From Paraktedonobacter sp034438135 (GTDB lineage Bacteria > Chloroflexota > Ktedonobacteria > Ktedonobacterales > Ktedonobacteraceae): a stretch of DNA of 9,021 nt. The DNA is taken from assembly GCA_034438135.1 (NCBI GenBank), contig DAOTTL010000020.1, forward strand, positions 1 to 9,021, read 5' to 3'. Below, piece by piece: positions 1 through 6,124 of the stretch (position 1 is its first letter; each line of letters opens with the position of its first letter). The notes beneath the pieces are model-generated. The model did not search any database. It was not told where the DNA came from and saw only the letters and a list, made by a program, of their open reading frames with translations. Both the position numbers and the translations under genes were made by a program.

Positions 1-7
1 AGGAGAG

Positions 8-60
8 AGAAATAGATGGGTTTGTGAGCAGCTCTGCTGCTCACAAACCCATCTATTTCT
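8..60. repeat. Perfect 25-bp inverted repeat, 3-nt loop
   Basis: Arms 8-32 and 36-60 are exact reverse complements around the loop TCT. On the plus strand the right arm runs into TTTG. On the minus strand the left arm is followed by TCTCTCTCCT. It lies downstream of the hydrolase stop codon, so a bidirectional terminator is the simplest reading. The stem is longer and more perfect than terminators usually are, so a dispersed palindromic repeat is also possible. Confidence 0.8.
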
Positions 61-66
61 TTTGTT

Positions 67-91
67 CTTGTGGCGGCGCAGCCGCCACAAG
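67..91. repeat. Perfect 11-bp GC-rich inverted repeat, 3-nt loop
   Basis: CTTGTGGCGGC (67-77) and GCCGCCACAAG (81-91) are exact reverse complements around the loop GCA. It sits 6 nt from the 25-bp hairpin and 35 nt past the hydrolase stop codon. Read on the minus strand it is followed by GAACAAAAGA, only weakly T-like in RNA, so it may act with the neighbouring hairpin in ending hydrolase transcription. Confidence 0.75.
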
Positions 92-126
92 CGGCAGGAA
101 GATGAAGATGACTCATATCTGGCTAT

Positions 127-1191
127 TTAGTGAGCATTGATGAATGCATTAAAGGCCTGAAGCATCTCCTCTGGCTTCTCAATATGAGGGGAATGGCCGC
201 AGTTCTCAAGCATAGTCTCCTGTACTTCGCCTCCGCGCTCGCGATACCCTTCCAGCAGTGCTCTCACCTGGCTTTTCATTGGCTGAGGTGGATAGACTTC
301 TACTCCAGGCCAGCCGGGGATAGCACCGATTTGTCCCAGATAACCGAAATCGAAGAAAGAGGTATCAGAGACGATCTGATCGTCGGCTCCGTGGAGCCAG
401 AGCAGGGGTGGTTTCTGGTGAATGTCCAGCAGGTCGCTCTGATTGAGGTATTTTGGCGAAAGGGCATTGTTGACGCCGCGGGTACCCGGTGCGACCATCG
501 GCCAGTTTGTGGATGGAACCATATCGGTGTCGTAGTTGCCGCTTGCCGTGCTGGTGGTCAGAAGGGAGGAGACGAGCATCTCTTCGTGTTCTGGTGAGAC
601 TCGGAAGGGAGGTTTAAAATAGAAGGTATTCATGATTGTACGCGGTGAAAAGGCCTCGTTGCCGCGATCATCTTGCTGGATTCTCTGGGCAAAATCCGGG
701 TTAATGGTGCCTCCACCACTTCCCGCAAAGTCCGGCCAGCTAGCTGTGCCCACGTTATCTCGTGTACCACCGAAGCCAAAGGGGGAGCCAGTTGACTGAA
801 GCGTCACTGTACGCAGCAGTTCAGGATAATCGATGGCATACTGCATGACAATGTTGCCTCCAAGTGACCAGCCAAGCAGGTGGAAAGCGGGCAAGTTGAG
901 CGTTTGAACCAGTGAGGCGAGATCATCGGAGTAATCGCGCACCCCGCGTGTGGCGTCAGTGAGGAGCGTTTCAGTATCGCCGTAGCCGCGCATATCGGGT
1001 GCATAGACGGTATAGCCTCCCCGGGTGGTCAGTGCGAGCATGAGATACTGAAAAAAGTGGGATGACGAGCAGTTTCCGTGAACTAAGACGATTGGTAATG
1101 CGCCCTCGCCAGCGACCAGATAGGCCATTTTGAGGCGTTCGGTCTGGGCGGATCTCTGGGTAATTCCTGGCAGCAATTCTACTGAACTCAT
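127..1191 (-). CDS. Alpha/beta-fold hydrolase
   Basis: A 354-aa serine hydrolase of the alpha/beta fold, probably cytoplasmic, since no signal peptide or membrane segment is visible. The sequence shows the oxyanion-hole HGN (residues 38-40), the APDMRGYGDT strand-loop typical of the fold (64-73), the nucleophile elbow GWSLGG with Ser109, an acid candidate in HGADDQ (Asp270 or Asp271) and the catalytic His333 in NCGHSPH. The complete triad suggests an active esterase, lipase or haloalkane/epoxide-hydrolase-like enzyme. The substrate cannot be told from sequence. An insert of roughly 60 residues between about 135 and 200 would form the lid. The ATG at 1191 has only a weak GGCAGG about 12 nt upstream. 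The gene begins 20 nt after the tnpB stop codon, so an IS insertion may have separated it from its native promoter, leaving transcription dependent on read-through from tnpB or beyond. Confidence 0.93.
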   Translation of the reverse strand: MSSVELLPGITQRSAQTERLKMAYLVAGEGALPIVLVHGNCSSSHFFQYLMLALTTRGGYTVYAPDMRGYGDTETLLTDATRGVRDYSDDLASLVQTLNLPAFHLLGWSLGGNIVMQYAIDYPELLRTVTLQSTGSPFGFGGTRDNVGTASWPDFAGSGGGTINPDFAQRIQQDDRGNEAFSPRTIMNTFYFKPPFRVSPEHEEMLVSSLLTTSTASGNYDTDMVPSTNWPMVAPGTRGVNNALSPKYLNQSDLLDIHQKPPLLWLHGADDQIVSDTSFFDFGYLGQIGAIPGWPGVEVYPPQPMKSQVRALLEGYRERGGEVQETMLENCGHSPHIEKPEEMLQAFNAFINAH

Positions 1192-1210
1192 AAGTAAAGA
1201 AACCTGCCTT

Positions 1211-1345
1211 TCTAAATGGAGTCAAATGTCTTGAATCCATTGTCGATTGCGGTGAAAACCTCCGCACACAGCACGGAATCGTCCGTGTGTGGCCCAAGCC
1301 GGGCAAGGAACCTCATCAAGATATTCACGGCGCTGTTGTCGTCTC
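1211..1345 (-). ncRNA. Predicted omegaRNA (reRNA) and guide of the TnpB element
   Basis: In IS605-family elements the right end, overlapping the 3' end of tnpB, is transcribed as the RNA that guides TnpB. Here the minus strand shows a hairpin in 1262-1292: a 7-bp outer stem with one G-U pair, a 5-nt bulge, and an inner CGGA/TCCG stem with a 4-nt loop. A GCCC/GGGC stem lies beside it (1291-1304). The scaffold would end at GGATTCAA (1231), leaving 1211-1230 as a 20-nt guide taken from flanking DNA, which here is the 5' leader of the hydrolase gene. The 5' end is a guess, and the RNA is inferred from family precedent and fold only. Confidence 0.45.
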
Positions 1346-2429
1346 GATCCATGATGCGTCCACATTCCGCGCAATGATAGGTCCTTTTCCAGAGCGGCAT
1401 GGCTTTCAGGGTGCCACAGCCACTACAGGCTTTGGAGGTGTTGCGTTCGTCTACAAACTGGAGGTCTTTCCCGTACAACTGGCATTTGTACCTGAGCATC
1501 TGAACAAAGGTGTACAAGCCCCACTCGTTGAAGACGGCTCGATTGAGGTGCTTGTTGCGCTCGTTGTGCTCACGCATGACCATTTGCTGTTGGGAAAGAT
1601 CTCCCACCACCACGGTTCTTTCAACCAGTGTGTGGGCGATCAGATGACTCGCCTTGTGCAGGCAGTCTTGCTGTTTGTTGCGCTTCTGCCGGGAAACGCG
1701 CTTATAGACTTGACTCAAGTGACGGTAACGGTGTGACCCTTTCTTGCAGCGATCTCGCTTTGAGCGGATGGTGTCTAGTTGTATATTGTACCACCTTCCG
1801 CCCTTAAACCCGCCAATGTGATAGCAACGGCCCTTGTTGCTCACGCAGGTTGCCAGCGTCTTCATCCCAAGATCAATGGCGAGCACTCCATCGTGCTCAT
1901 GGGGAGTTTCCTCGACATTGTGGACAAAGGAGGCGTAGTAGTGCCCCTGACCGTCCCTGGAAATGGCGACCTCTTTGTAACCAGCGGGTGCTTCTTCTGT
2001 GAGCTTCGCAATGACATCGGGGAGGTGTTTGTGCTTCCCCTTCCCCCCGGTTGGAAGCCTGATGGATCGGCCCTCAATCTGGATGTACATGGCTGGATAG
2101 ACGAGCGTAAAGAAACAATGGCGCGGTCGCACTCTGGGAAACCCTGGCTTTTCGCCTTGCTTGACCCGACGAAAGAATGCCTGCATGGCCCCGTCCAGGC
2201 GAAAGTAGACCTCCTGCAAAAGCTTGCCATAGACCCATCGTAGCTCGGGATCGTACTGCTTGCTCTCTTGCAGCGTCTTTTTCGCCTCCTGCCACCCTGG
2301 CCACTTCTCTCCATCTCGAAGCTTCATGATCCACCAGTTGTACAAGCCTCTGGACTTGCCTTGCATCCATTCCAGAGTGGCGGCGTCCTGCTGGCGTACC
2401 TCAAGTCTGATCTTTCTAGAGAGTAGCAT
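1212..2429 (-). CDS. tnpB: TnpB, RNA-guided nuclease of IS605-type element
   Basis: A 405-aa TnpB, the normal size. TnpB proteins cut DNA under the guidance of an omegaRNA made from the element's right end, which helps the element persist after excision. The N-terminal part (1-175) holds the wedge/REC-like region, with KPGFPRVR at 94-101. The RuvC nuclease follows: motif I AIDLGMKTL with Asp186, motif II VVVGDLS (273-279), a zinc ribbon CSGC...CAEC (Cys335, 338, 353, 356), and motif III MDRDDNSAVNI (360-370). The motif II position that is usually Glu (EDL) is Gly276 here. A Glu at 302 in FNEWG may replace it, as in TnpB lineages described with a rearranged active site. The ATG at 2429 follows AAGGGGAG at about 6 nt. 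If the element ends at 1231, the last six residues (from Lys400) come from host DNA. Confidence 0.93.
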   Translation of the reverse strand: MLLSRKIRLEVRQQDAATLEWMQGKSRGLYNWWIMKLRDGEKWPGWQEAKKTLQESKQYDPELRWVYGKLLQEVYFRLDGAMQAFFRRVKQGEKPGFPRVRPRHCFFTLVYPAMYIQIEGRSIRLPTGGKGKHKHLPDVIAKLTEEAPAGYKEVAISRDGQGHYYASFVHNVEETPHEHDGVLAIDLGMKTLATCVSNKGRCYHIGGFKGGRWYNIQLDTIRSKRDRCKKGSHRYRHLSQVYKRVSRQKRNKQQDCLHKASHLIAHTLVERTVVVGDLSQQQMVMREHNERNKHLNRAVFNEWGLYTFVQMLRYKCQLYGKDLQFVDERNTSKACSGCGTLKAMPLWKRTYHCAECGRIMDRDDNSAVNILMRFLARLGPHTDDSVLCAEVFTAIDNGFKTFDSI

Positions 2430-2494
2430 ATCTCTCCCCTTCTCTCATACCCATTTTCCTCTTCGGATGAGTTTTTATGTCCCATTCCACCAGG
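1231..2494 (-). mobile_element. tnpA-less IS200/IS605 (IS1341-type) element
   Basis: The element carries tnpB alone, with no tnpA (Y1 transposase) anywhere in the window, so movement would need a transposase in trans. The right end is inferred from the minus-strand sequence GGATTCAA ending at 1231. It follows a structured RNA-like segment and resembles the GGTTCAA that ends the ISDra2 omegaRNA scaffold. The left end is uncertain. I place it after a minus-strand TTTAC (2495-2499), which would be the target-adjacent motif, but any position between 2430 and about 2515 is possible. IS605-family insertion makes no target duplication, so none is expected. Confidence 0.45.
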
Positions 2495-2519
2495 GTAAAC
2501 CATGATGCTCTACAGGTAC

Positions 2520-3311
2520 TCACGGGCGAACCTGCGCTATCGGCATGGCAGTATAGGCCTGCTGGTCCAGTAAACTGCCCCCAGAGGAATGGTAGCGTCC
2601 GCCGACCTGCTTGAAGAAGAAAGGGACACCGGCAGACTGGCACTGATCGCGTAAGGAACGCGCCCAATCGAGGTCAAGAGGACGCGTACACAGGCCACTT
2701 TCGCCCCCACAGATGACCCACTGAAGAGAGGGAAGCCAGGCCGTGAGGTCAAGTGGACCAAGCAGGGGTTCACACGAGAGAAAGCGGATCACCGCAGGAA
2801 CATGCAGCAAGAGCGGGATGCGTTCTTGTGCTCGCTTTTGCGTCCCGACCGAGGTCCCAATCCACACATTATCTGGCCAGATGTCATATTGTTGCCAGGG
2901 AACCATAGAAAGGATCTGTTCAGGCCGCTTCGTGAGTAGCAACCAGTTGAGCATTGGGGTGTGCTCAATCAGCGTCCACAGTCGAGCGCGTTCACCCTCA
3001 ACAGCAGGATGTTCCTCAAACACGTCCGCCATACTGGCACAAAAAACGTTGCGCCGATGGCCCTGCTTTGTCGCCAGTTTGTTCCAGAGAAGTGGTTCTT
3101 GCCAGTGTCGCTCCCCGAAGAAGCGGCGCGAGGTCGTCTGGGCCGGTCCCCAGACATGATGACCATAGTGATGGGCGATGCCTTCAGCGTAGCAATGTAG
3201 ACATTCTTCACTGACTTTCAGGCACCCCCACCAGGGATTAAATGTATAGCCAGGGATCACCATCCCATCGGATAGTGTGCGCTGACACCACTGGATCGTT
3301 GTCGTGCTCAT
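2520..3311 (-). CDS. DUF5131 / phage Gp37-Gp68 family three-Cys protein
   Basis: A 263-aa protein with the hallmarks of the Gp37/Gp68 (DUF5131) family: TFNPWWGC (23-30), then a Cys cluster C30-X6-C37-X2-C40 followed by YAE, FCASMADVFE (90-99), LLLTKRPE (124-131), WIGTSV (150-155), FLSCEPLLGPL (177-187), VICGGESG (199-206) and FFFKQVGG (231-238). The three-Cys motif with aromatic Tyr resembles the 4Fe-4S ligand set of radical SAM enzymes, so an iron-sulfur, SAM-using enzyme has been suggested for the family. The reaction is unknown. In many genomes its partner is TcmP, and none is seen here. Family members are frequent in phage and plasmid DNA, which fits an accessory region. The length is normal and the C-terminus looks complete (LLDQQAYTAMP). 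The SD is AAAGGA about 12 nt from ATG 3311, downstream of a strong polypurine/G4 leader. Confidence 0.9.
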   Translation of the reverse strand: MSTTTIQWCQRTLSDGMVIPGYTFNPWWGCLKVSEECLHCYAEGIAHHYGHHVWGPAQTTSRRFFGERHWQEPLLWNKLATKQGHRRNVFCASMADVFEEHPAVEGERARLWTLIEHTPMLNWLLLTKRPEQILSMVPWQQYDIWPDNVWIGTSVGTQKRAQERIPLLLHVPAVIRFLSCEPLLGPLDLTAWLPSLQWVICGGESGLCTRPLDLDWARSLRDQCQSAGVPFFFKQVGGRYHSSGGSLLDQQAYTAMPIAQVRP

Positions 3312-3344
3312 AAATGGAGAGGTTCCTTTCCTGTTTGTGGTGTT

Positions 3345-3414
3345 CCCCCTCTCCCCCTCCCTCCCCTCTCTTTTCTCTCTTGGGTCAGAGGAACAAAGAG
3401 GGGAGGGAGGGGGA
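3345..3414 (-). repeat. Polypurine 18-bp inverted repeat with G-quadruplex motif in DUF5131 leader
   Basis: Arms 3352-3369 and 3397-3414 are perfect 18-nt reverse complements made only of C/T on one side and A/G on the other, with a 27-nt loop. On the minus strand, 3345-3366 reads as G4-A-G3-A-G5-AGA-G5, a canonical four-run G-quadruplex motif with loops of 1, 1 and 3 nt. It lies 34-103 nt ahead of the DUF5131 start and after the stop codon of the 93-aa gene. It could end upstream transcription, or tune DUF5131 expression by switching between the hairpin and the quadruplex, which share bases. Confidence 0.75.
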
Positions 3415-3427
3415 AGGATCGATCCTT
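3414..3427. repeat. 14-bp perfect palindrome AAGGATCGATCCTT
   Basis: The self-complementary sequence overlaps two bases of the TAA stop codon of the 93-aa gene and touches the right arm of the polypurine repeat. It could extend that structure in RNA, or be a protein binding site. No function can be assigned. Confidence 0.5.
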
Positions 3428-3707
3428 ACTCCTGTGCCTGTTCTGGCGTCTCTGCCACTGGAGGAAACCAGGAGTGGAGCGTTTGCAACAAACGATACGT
3501 CTCATCGGGATCGAGATGTGCGACCTCGTTGGGCGGGATACTCCCATCCAACAGCACCATGCCTGGTGGATTCCCTTTGTCTGGTGTGTCCAGGTCCTGG
3601 ACGGCGCTATAGCGTCCCAGGCGCACAAGTTGCGGGAGCCGTGGCATCCAGGCGAGTGGTTGCGATGATATGGAGGAAAGTTCATAGTTTGCGGGTTGTT
3701 CACTCAT
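3426..3707 (-). CDS. Hypothetical protein, 93 aa
   Basis: I do not recognise this protein. The chosen start (MSEQPANYELSS) has AAAGGA about 12 nt upstream, and its ATG lies inside the last codons of the preceding 39-codon ORF (8-nt overlap), an arrangement typical of translational coupling. The upstream in-frame ATG at 3770 lacks a ribosome binding site and would run through that ORF. The protein is soluble, Pro-rich and acidic towards the end. Segments such as GMVLLDGSIPPNEVAHLDPDETYRLL look like a folded core, with a helix around residues 66-80. No Cys, His cluster or membrane segment is seen. It is the last gene of the coupled operon before the polypurine repeat. A competing minus frame at 3308-3703 is low in complexity near its end and is rejected. 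Confidence 0.7.
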   Translation of the reverse strand: MSEQPANYELSSISSQPLAWMPRLPQLVRLGRYSAVQDLDTPDKGNPPGMVLLDGSIPPNEVAHLDPDETYRLLQTLHSWFPPVAETPEQAQE

Positions 3708-3819
3708 CAGCGGGTGGTGTCCTTTCTTCGTTATGGTACAGGTTCTTGGATGCAAAAGCAGCGGCATCAATGATATCGTAGAGGGGATCGCATTTGCTGA
3801 TCACATGGTGCTCAGTCAA
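3700..3819 (-). pseudogene. 39-codon ORF resembling a TnpB N-terminus (remnant)
   Basis: The frame starts with TTG at 3819, which overlaps the TGA stop of the 360-aa gene by two bases, and has AAGGTG just ahead of it. Residues 3-28 read EHHVISKCDPLYD then IIDAAAFASKNLY. This strongly recalls the first 30 residues of one class of IS605-family TnpB (DP.Y..ID.AAF.SKNLYN). The usual continuation into a RQ-containing helix is absent. After NLYH the frame runs into NEERTPPADE and stops, and those codons also carry the SD of the 93-aa gene. The best reading is the stump of a second tnpB, mostly deleted. It is unrelated in sequence to the intact TnpB at 1212-2429. It may still be translated as a microprotein because it is coupled on both sides. 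Confidence 0.5.
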
Positions 3820-4898
3820 TTGCACCTTGTTTCCTCTCTTTCTCCTTGCGTGTTATTGCCTGCAAAATGGTACATATGCCCCGTTGGCCTGTCTTGTTTG
3901 AGATAGGCGATGGCGTGGACTCTCAGTCTTCCTCCGGTTGGTGTCGTCTGGCTGGTCAGCACCAGTACCGTCAATGACACGAGATGAGAGCCATGAGGGA
4001 CAGGAAAAACAGTCTGGCTTCTTCTGACAACATCCGCAGCAGCATACGCCAGAGGGGTACAGCGTTCCTTGAGGGTCAAGATTGCCGTTGCTATGTACTC
4101 TCCTGGGTGATGGTTTGCGGTCAGGGTTTGCGAACAGGTGAGTGGGAGCACGATATACCCCGGGTTGATTTCGGCTTGCATCCGGTCAGTGGCGATCGCA
4201 TTGACCTGACTGATCAGGGCGTGCGTTCCGGTACTCAGGTCGGTTGTTGTCAGGACTGGCACCTCTTTGGCATTAAAGGCGTAGAGATTCTGGACAAGAA
4301 TGGAGGAACCGCAACAGGCAGTATCAATAGCATTCGCAGCAATGTTGCCAGGCGTCCCGGAGATCGTGCTAGACGCGGGTACTGACACCGTTCCGTAAGT
4401 TGGCGGGGTGGTTGGTGTTGCAGCAGGAATAATCGCCGCGTGTGAAGTCGTCACAGGGATGCCATCTTTGCCCGTCAGGGTTGTTCCGGCTGATACCGTT
4501 TGTGGAGCGAACAGGCCATTATAAAAGGTGAGAAGCCCCTCTGCTTGTGTTGCACTCTGGTAGAACGTGCCTGTTGCGCTTACAGTTACTTGCTCGGTTT
4601 TTCTAATCGGGTTGAGTGCTGTTAGTTGGAGCTGGTTGCCCGTTGGGTGGAGGGCCAGTGTAAGGGTCAGGTTTTGAGCAACCGTCGTATCGTAGGGACT
4701 GACATATGACGAGGGAAGCAGGACAGCACCGAGCGGAACCCCGATACAGAGGAGACAGAGGAAGAGGAGACACACAACACCAGGGATTGTGTATCGGGTG
4801 GGTTCTGCGTCCTCCGGCTCAGGATCAGCCTCTCTCACTGTCTCTTCTTCCTCGACCTCTTCAAGGTAGACATGAATCGTTCTGATGTGCGCTTGCAT
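3816..4898 (-). CDS. One-TM protein with baseplate-J-like features
   Basis: A 360-aa predicted membrane protein. The N-terminus (1-36) is acidic and cytoplasmic-looking (EEVEEEE, EPEDAEP), followed by one membrane helix at about 39-61 and a large Thr/Ser/Ala-rich outer domain. Residues about 105-205 resemble phage baseplate J/gp47 proteins: GLLTFYNGL, then TVSAGTTLTGKDGIPVTT, then GTVSVPA and the GTPGNIAANAID turn. In phages this fold builds the baseplate wedge, but membrane-anchored versions exist in bacteria with unknown roles. Two adjacent Cys (195-196) and Cys255/280 could form disulfides outside the cell. The start is well supported: GGGAGGTG lies about 8 nt upstream, and the ATG shares one base with the TGA of the upstream 300-aa gene, implying coupled synthesis. 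The last residues (NTQGEREETRCN) abut the tnpB-like remnant and may have been altered by it. Membership in the J family is my inference from motifs. Confidence 0.75.
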   Translation of the reverse strand: MQAHIRTIHVYLEEVEEEETVREADPEPEDAEPTRYTIPGVVCLLFLCLLCIGVPLGAVLLPSSYVSPYDTTVAQNLTLTLALHPTGNQLQLTALNPIRKTEQVTVSATGTFYQSATQAEGLLTFYNGLFAPQTVSAGTTLTGKDGIPVTTSHAAIIPAATPTTPPTYGTVSVPASSTISGTPGNIAANAIDTACCGSSILVQNLYAFNAKEVPVLTTTDLSTGTHALISQVNAIATDRMQAEINPGYIVLPLTCSQTLTANHHPGEYIATAILTLKERCTPLAYAAADVVRRSQTVFPVPHGSHLVSLTVLVLTSQTTPTGGRLRVHAIAYLKQDRPTGHMYHFAGNNTQGEREETRCN

Positions 4899-5800
4899 CA
4901 GTTTACACCTCCCAGAGTGGGGGGATTGCTCCCCCCGGTTACGAGATTGGATGGTGGAACAAATTTCATGCCAGTATTGAGAAAGACAAGGGTCTGGTCC
5001 AGGACATGCACAAGCATATCAGGCTTGTTGTCTCCGTTGACATCAGCAAACGAGAGGGTGACAGGGGTGACATCTTGCCCATCTCCTACCAGAACACCTG
5101 CCCCATAGATGACCGACTTCGCGATGTTTCCCCCAGGAATTTCCACAATCACAAGATGGCGGTTCAGGTTCAGCGCGAGAAAATGAGAGGGATGTGCCGC
5201 TGAGTCCCCATGTCCCACCACCGCATCCACTTGAAAGGTGCGAGGTCTGCCATAGGTCGTATCGTCGGTGTGAACCTGCCACCAGGAGGCAAAGGCATTG
5301 AGCGCAACGTACCCGAGGATCATGACCAGCGGCGCAAGCCCGACAAACACCAGCCAATGCAACCGAATTGTCCGGTGGTGGTGGTTCGGCCCAACGACAG
5401 GGCGTTCGTGTGTGCTCCCGGGGGAAGCAAGGTGCGCCTGCCCTCGGCTTGCTCGCTGAATGGGTGGTGCTCCTTTGTGGATGTACACCTGGTCGTTCCC
5501 ACGACGCACCAGCACCCCGTCAGGCATCAGTGTCCCATTATATCGTCGTTGGATCGTGGCAATCCGTGCATCTGCTTCCAGTTCATCAGGGGCATAGGCA
5601 GGTCTCCTCTGCTGCACTGGCAAAGGCGAGCGGACATCAACTGTCATCACCTGTGGATGCTCTTCATCGTGGAACCTGTCAGCATATCCGAGTGCGTGTG
5701 GTGAAACGGTCTCTGGCTCTGCCTCTCTCAAAGGAGTGACCACCCGTTTTTGTCTTACCTGTGGAGGTTGTTGGTGGCCTGTTCGTCGTTGATACTGCAT
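4898..5800 (-). CDS. One-TM protein with FG-GAP-like calcium loop
   Basis: A 300-aa protein that I cannot name. Residues 1-145 form a charged, Pro/His/Arg-rich cytoplasmic part. One membrane helix spans about 147-170 (HWLVFVGLAPLVMILGYVAL). The outer domain (about 172-300) contains SFADVNGDNKPDMLVHV, where DVNGDNKPD (253-261) matches the Ca2+-binding loop of FG-GAP/VCBS (integrin-type) repeats. Only one full repeat is evident, though VVGHGDSAAHPSHFLALNL (195-213) could be a degenerate one. The start at 5800 is chosen because AAGGGGGT precedes it and the previous gene's TAA lies just 1 nt away. A longer in-frame start at 5929 would bury the whole end of that gene. Its stop overlaps the start of the 360-aa TM protein, so the two probably work together at the envelope. 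Confidence 0.8.
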   Translation of the reverse strand: MQYQRRTGHQQPPQVRQKRVVTPLREAEPETVSPHALGYADRFHDEEHPQVMTVDVRSPLPVQQRRPAYAPDELEADARIATIQRRYNGTLMPDGVLVRRGNDQVYIHKGAPPIQRASRGQAHLASPGSTHERPVVGPNHHHRTIRLHWLVFVGLAPLVMILGYVALNAFASWWQVHTDDTTYGRPRTFQVDAVVGHGDSAAHPSHFLALNLNRHLVIVEIPGGNIAKSVIYGAGVLVGDGQDVTPVTLSFADVNGDNKPDMLVHVLDQTLVFLNTGMKFVPPSNLVTGGSNPPTLGGVN

Positions 5801-5801
5801 C

Positions 5802-6110
5802 TTAGATACCCCCTTCCTCTCTGGTGTGTTCCTCAAGAGGGTCAGGCAGCGGCGTTGCCATGCCTGGAGTGCCATTGCTGGCAAGTGTATGGAGCCAGCC
5901 AACCACAAATCCGATGCTGGACGAGTCACTCAGCGTGATCTCTTCGAGCTTTTCAAAGCACACTTTTGCTACCTCCTCATCAGTGTAGAGGTGTGGGTGG
6001 GTGGTCTTTGCTGCCATGTAGGCCAGATGTCCGGCCTGATAGCCATGCACAAACTCTTCACTGGTAGCGAGGATAGCCCCTGTTCCCACAGGGACAGGTT
6101 TTGCTTGCAT
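5802..6110 (-). CDS. Hypothetical protein, 102 aa
   Basis: Not recognised. A small, soluble, mostly helical protein with two similar short motifs: EEFVHGYQAGHLAY (18-31) and SIGFVVGWLHTLAS (65-78), both of F-x-x-G-[YW] type, separated by a YTDEEVAKVCFEKLEE helix (42-57). The repeated pattern suggests two related helical hairpins packing together. The tail (80-102) is Pro/Glu-rich and likely flexible. The start is supported by AAGGAGTG about 10 nt upstream. The stop TAA is 1 nt before the ATG of the 300-aa FG-GAP-like protein, and the upstream 72-aa gene ends 14 nt ahead of this start, so it sits inside a continuous operon. A helper or regulator of the two membrane proteins is possible but unproven. 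Confidence 0.75.
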   Translation of the reverse strand: MQAKPVPVGTGAILATSEEFVHGYQAGHLAYMAAKTTHPHLYTDEEVAKVCFEKLEEITLSDSSSIGFVVGWLHTLASNGTPGMATPLPDPLEEHTREEGGI

Positions 6111-6124
6111 GTCTCGCTCACTCC

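Noticed and set aside
130..597. Plus-strand frames opposite the hydrolase, tnpB, ligase and operon genes
   Set aside because: They are shadows of well-supported minus-strand genes, with no family motifs.
1212..2429. TnpB as a nuclease-dead repressor (TldR)
   Set aside because: RuvC-I Asp186 and the RuvC-III Asp residues are intact and a substitute Glu is available. Gly276 alone is not enough to call the nuclease dead.
3397..3417. Plus-strand G-quadruplex
   Set aside because: Only three G runs of at least three are present, followed by GG. The canonical four-run motif is on the minus strand at 3345-3366.
3308..3703. Minus-strand 131-aa frame
   Set aside because: Its second half is simply the translated polypurine repeat, and it overlaps the better-supported 93-aa frame, which has a coupled start.
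4898..5929. Longer version of the 300-aa protein starting at 5929
   Set aside because: It would overlap the end of the 102-aa gene by about 130 nt. The internal ATG at 5800 has a strong SD and a 1-nt gap from the preceding stop.
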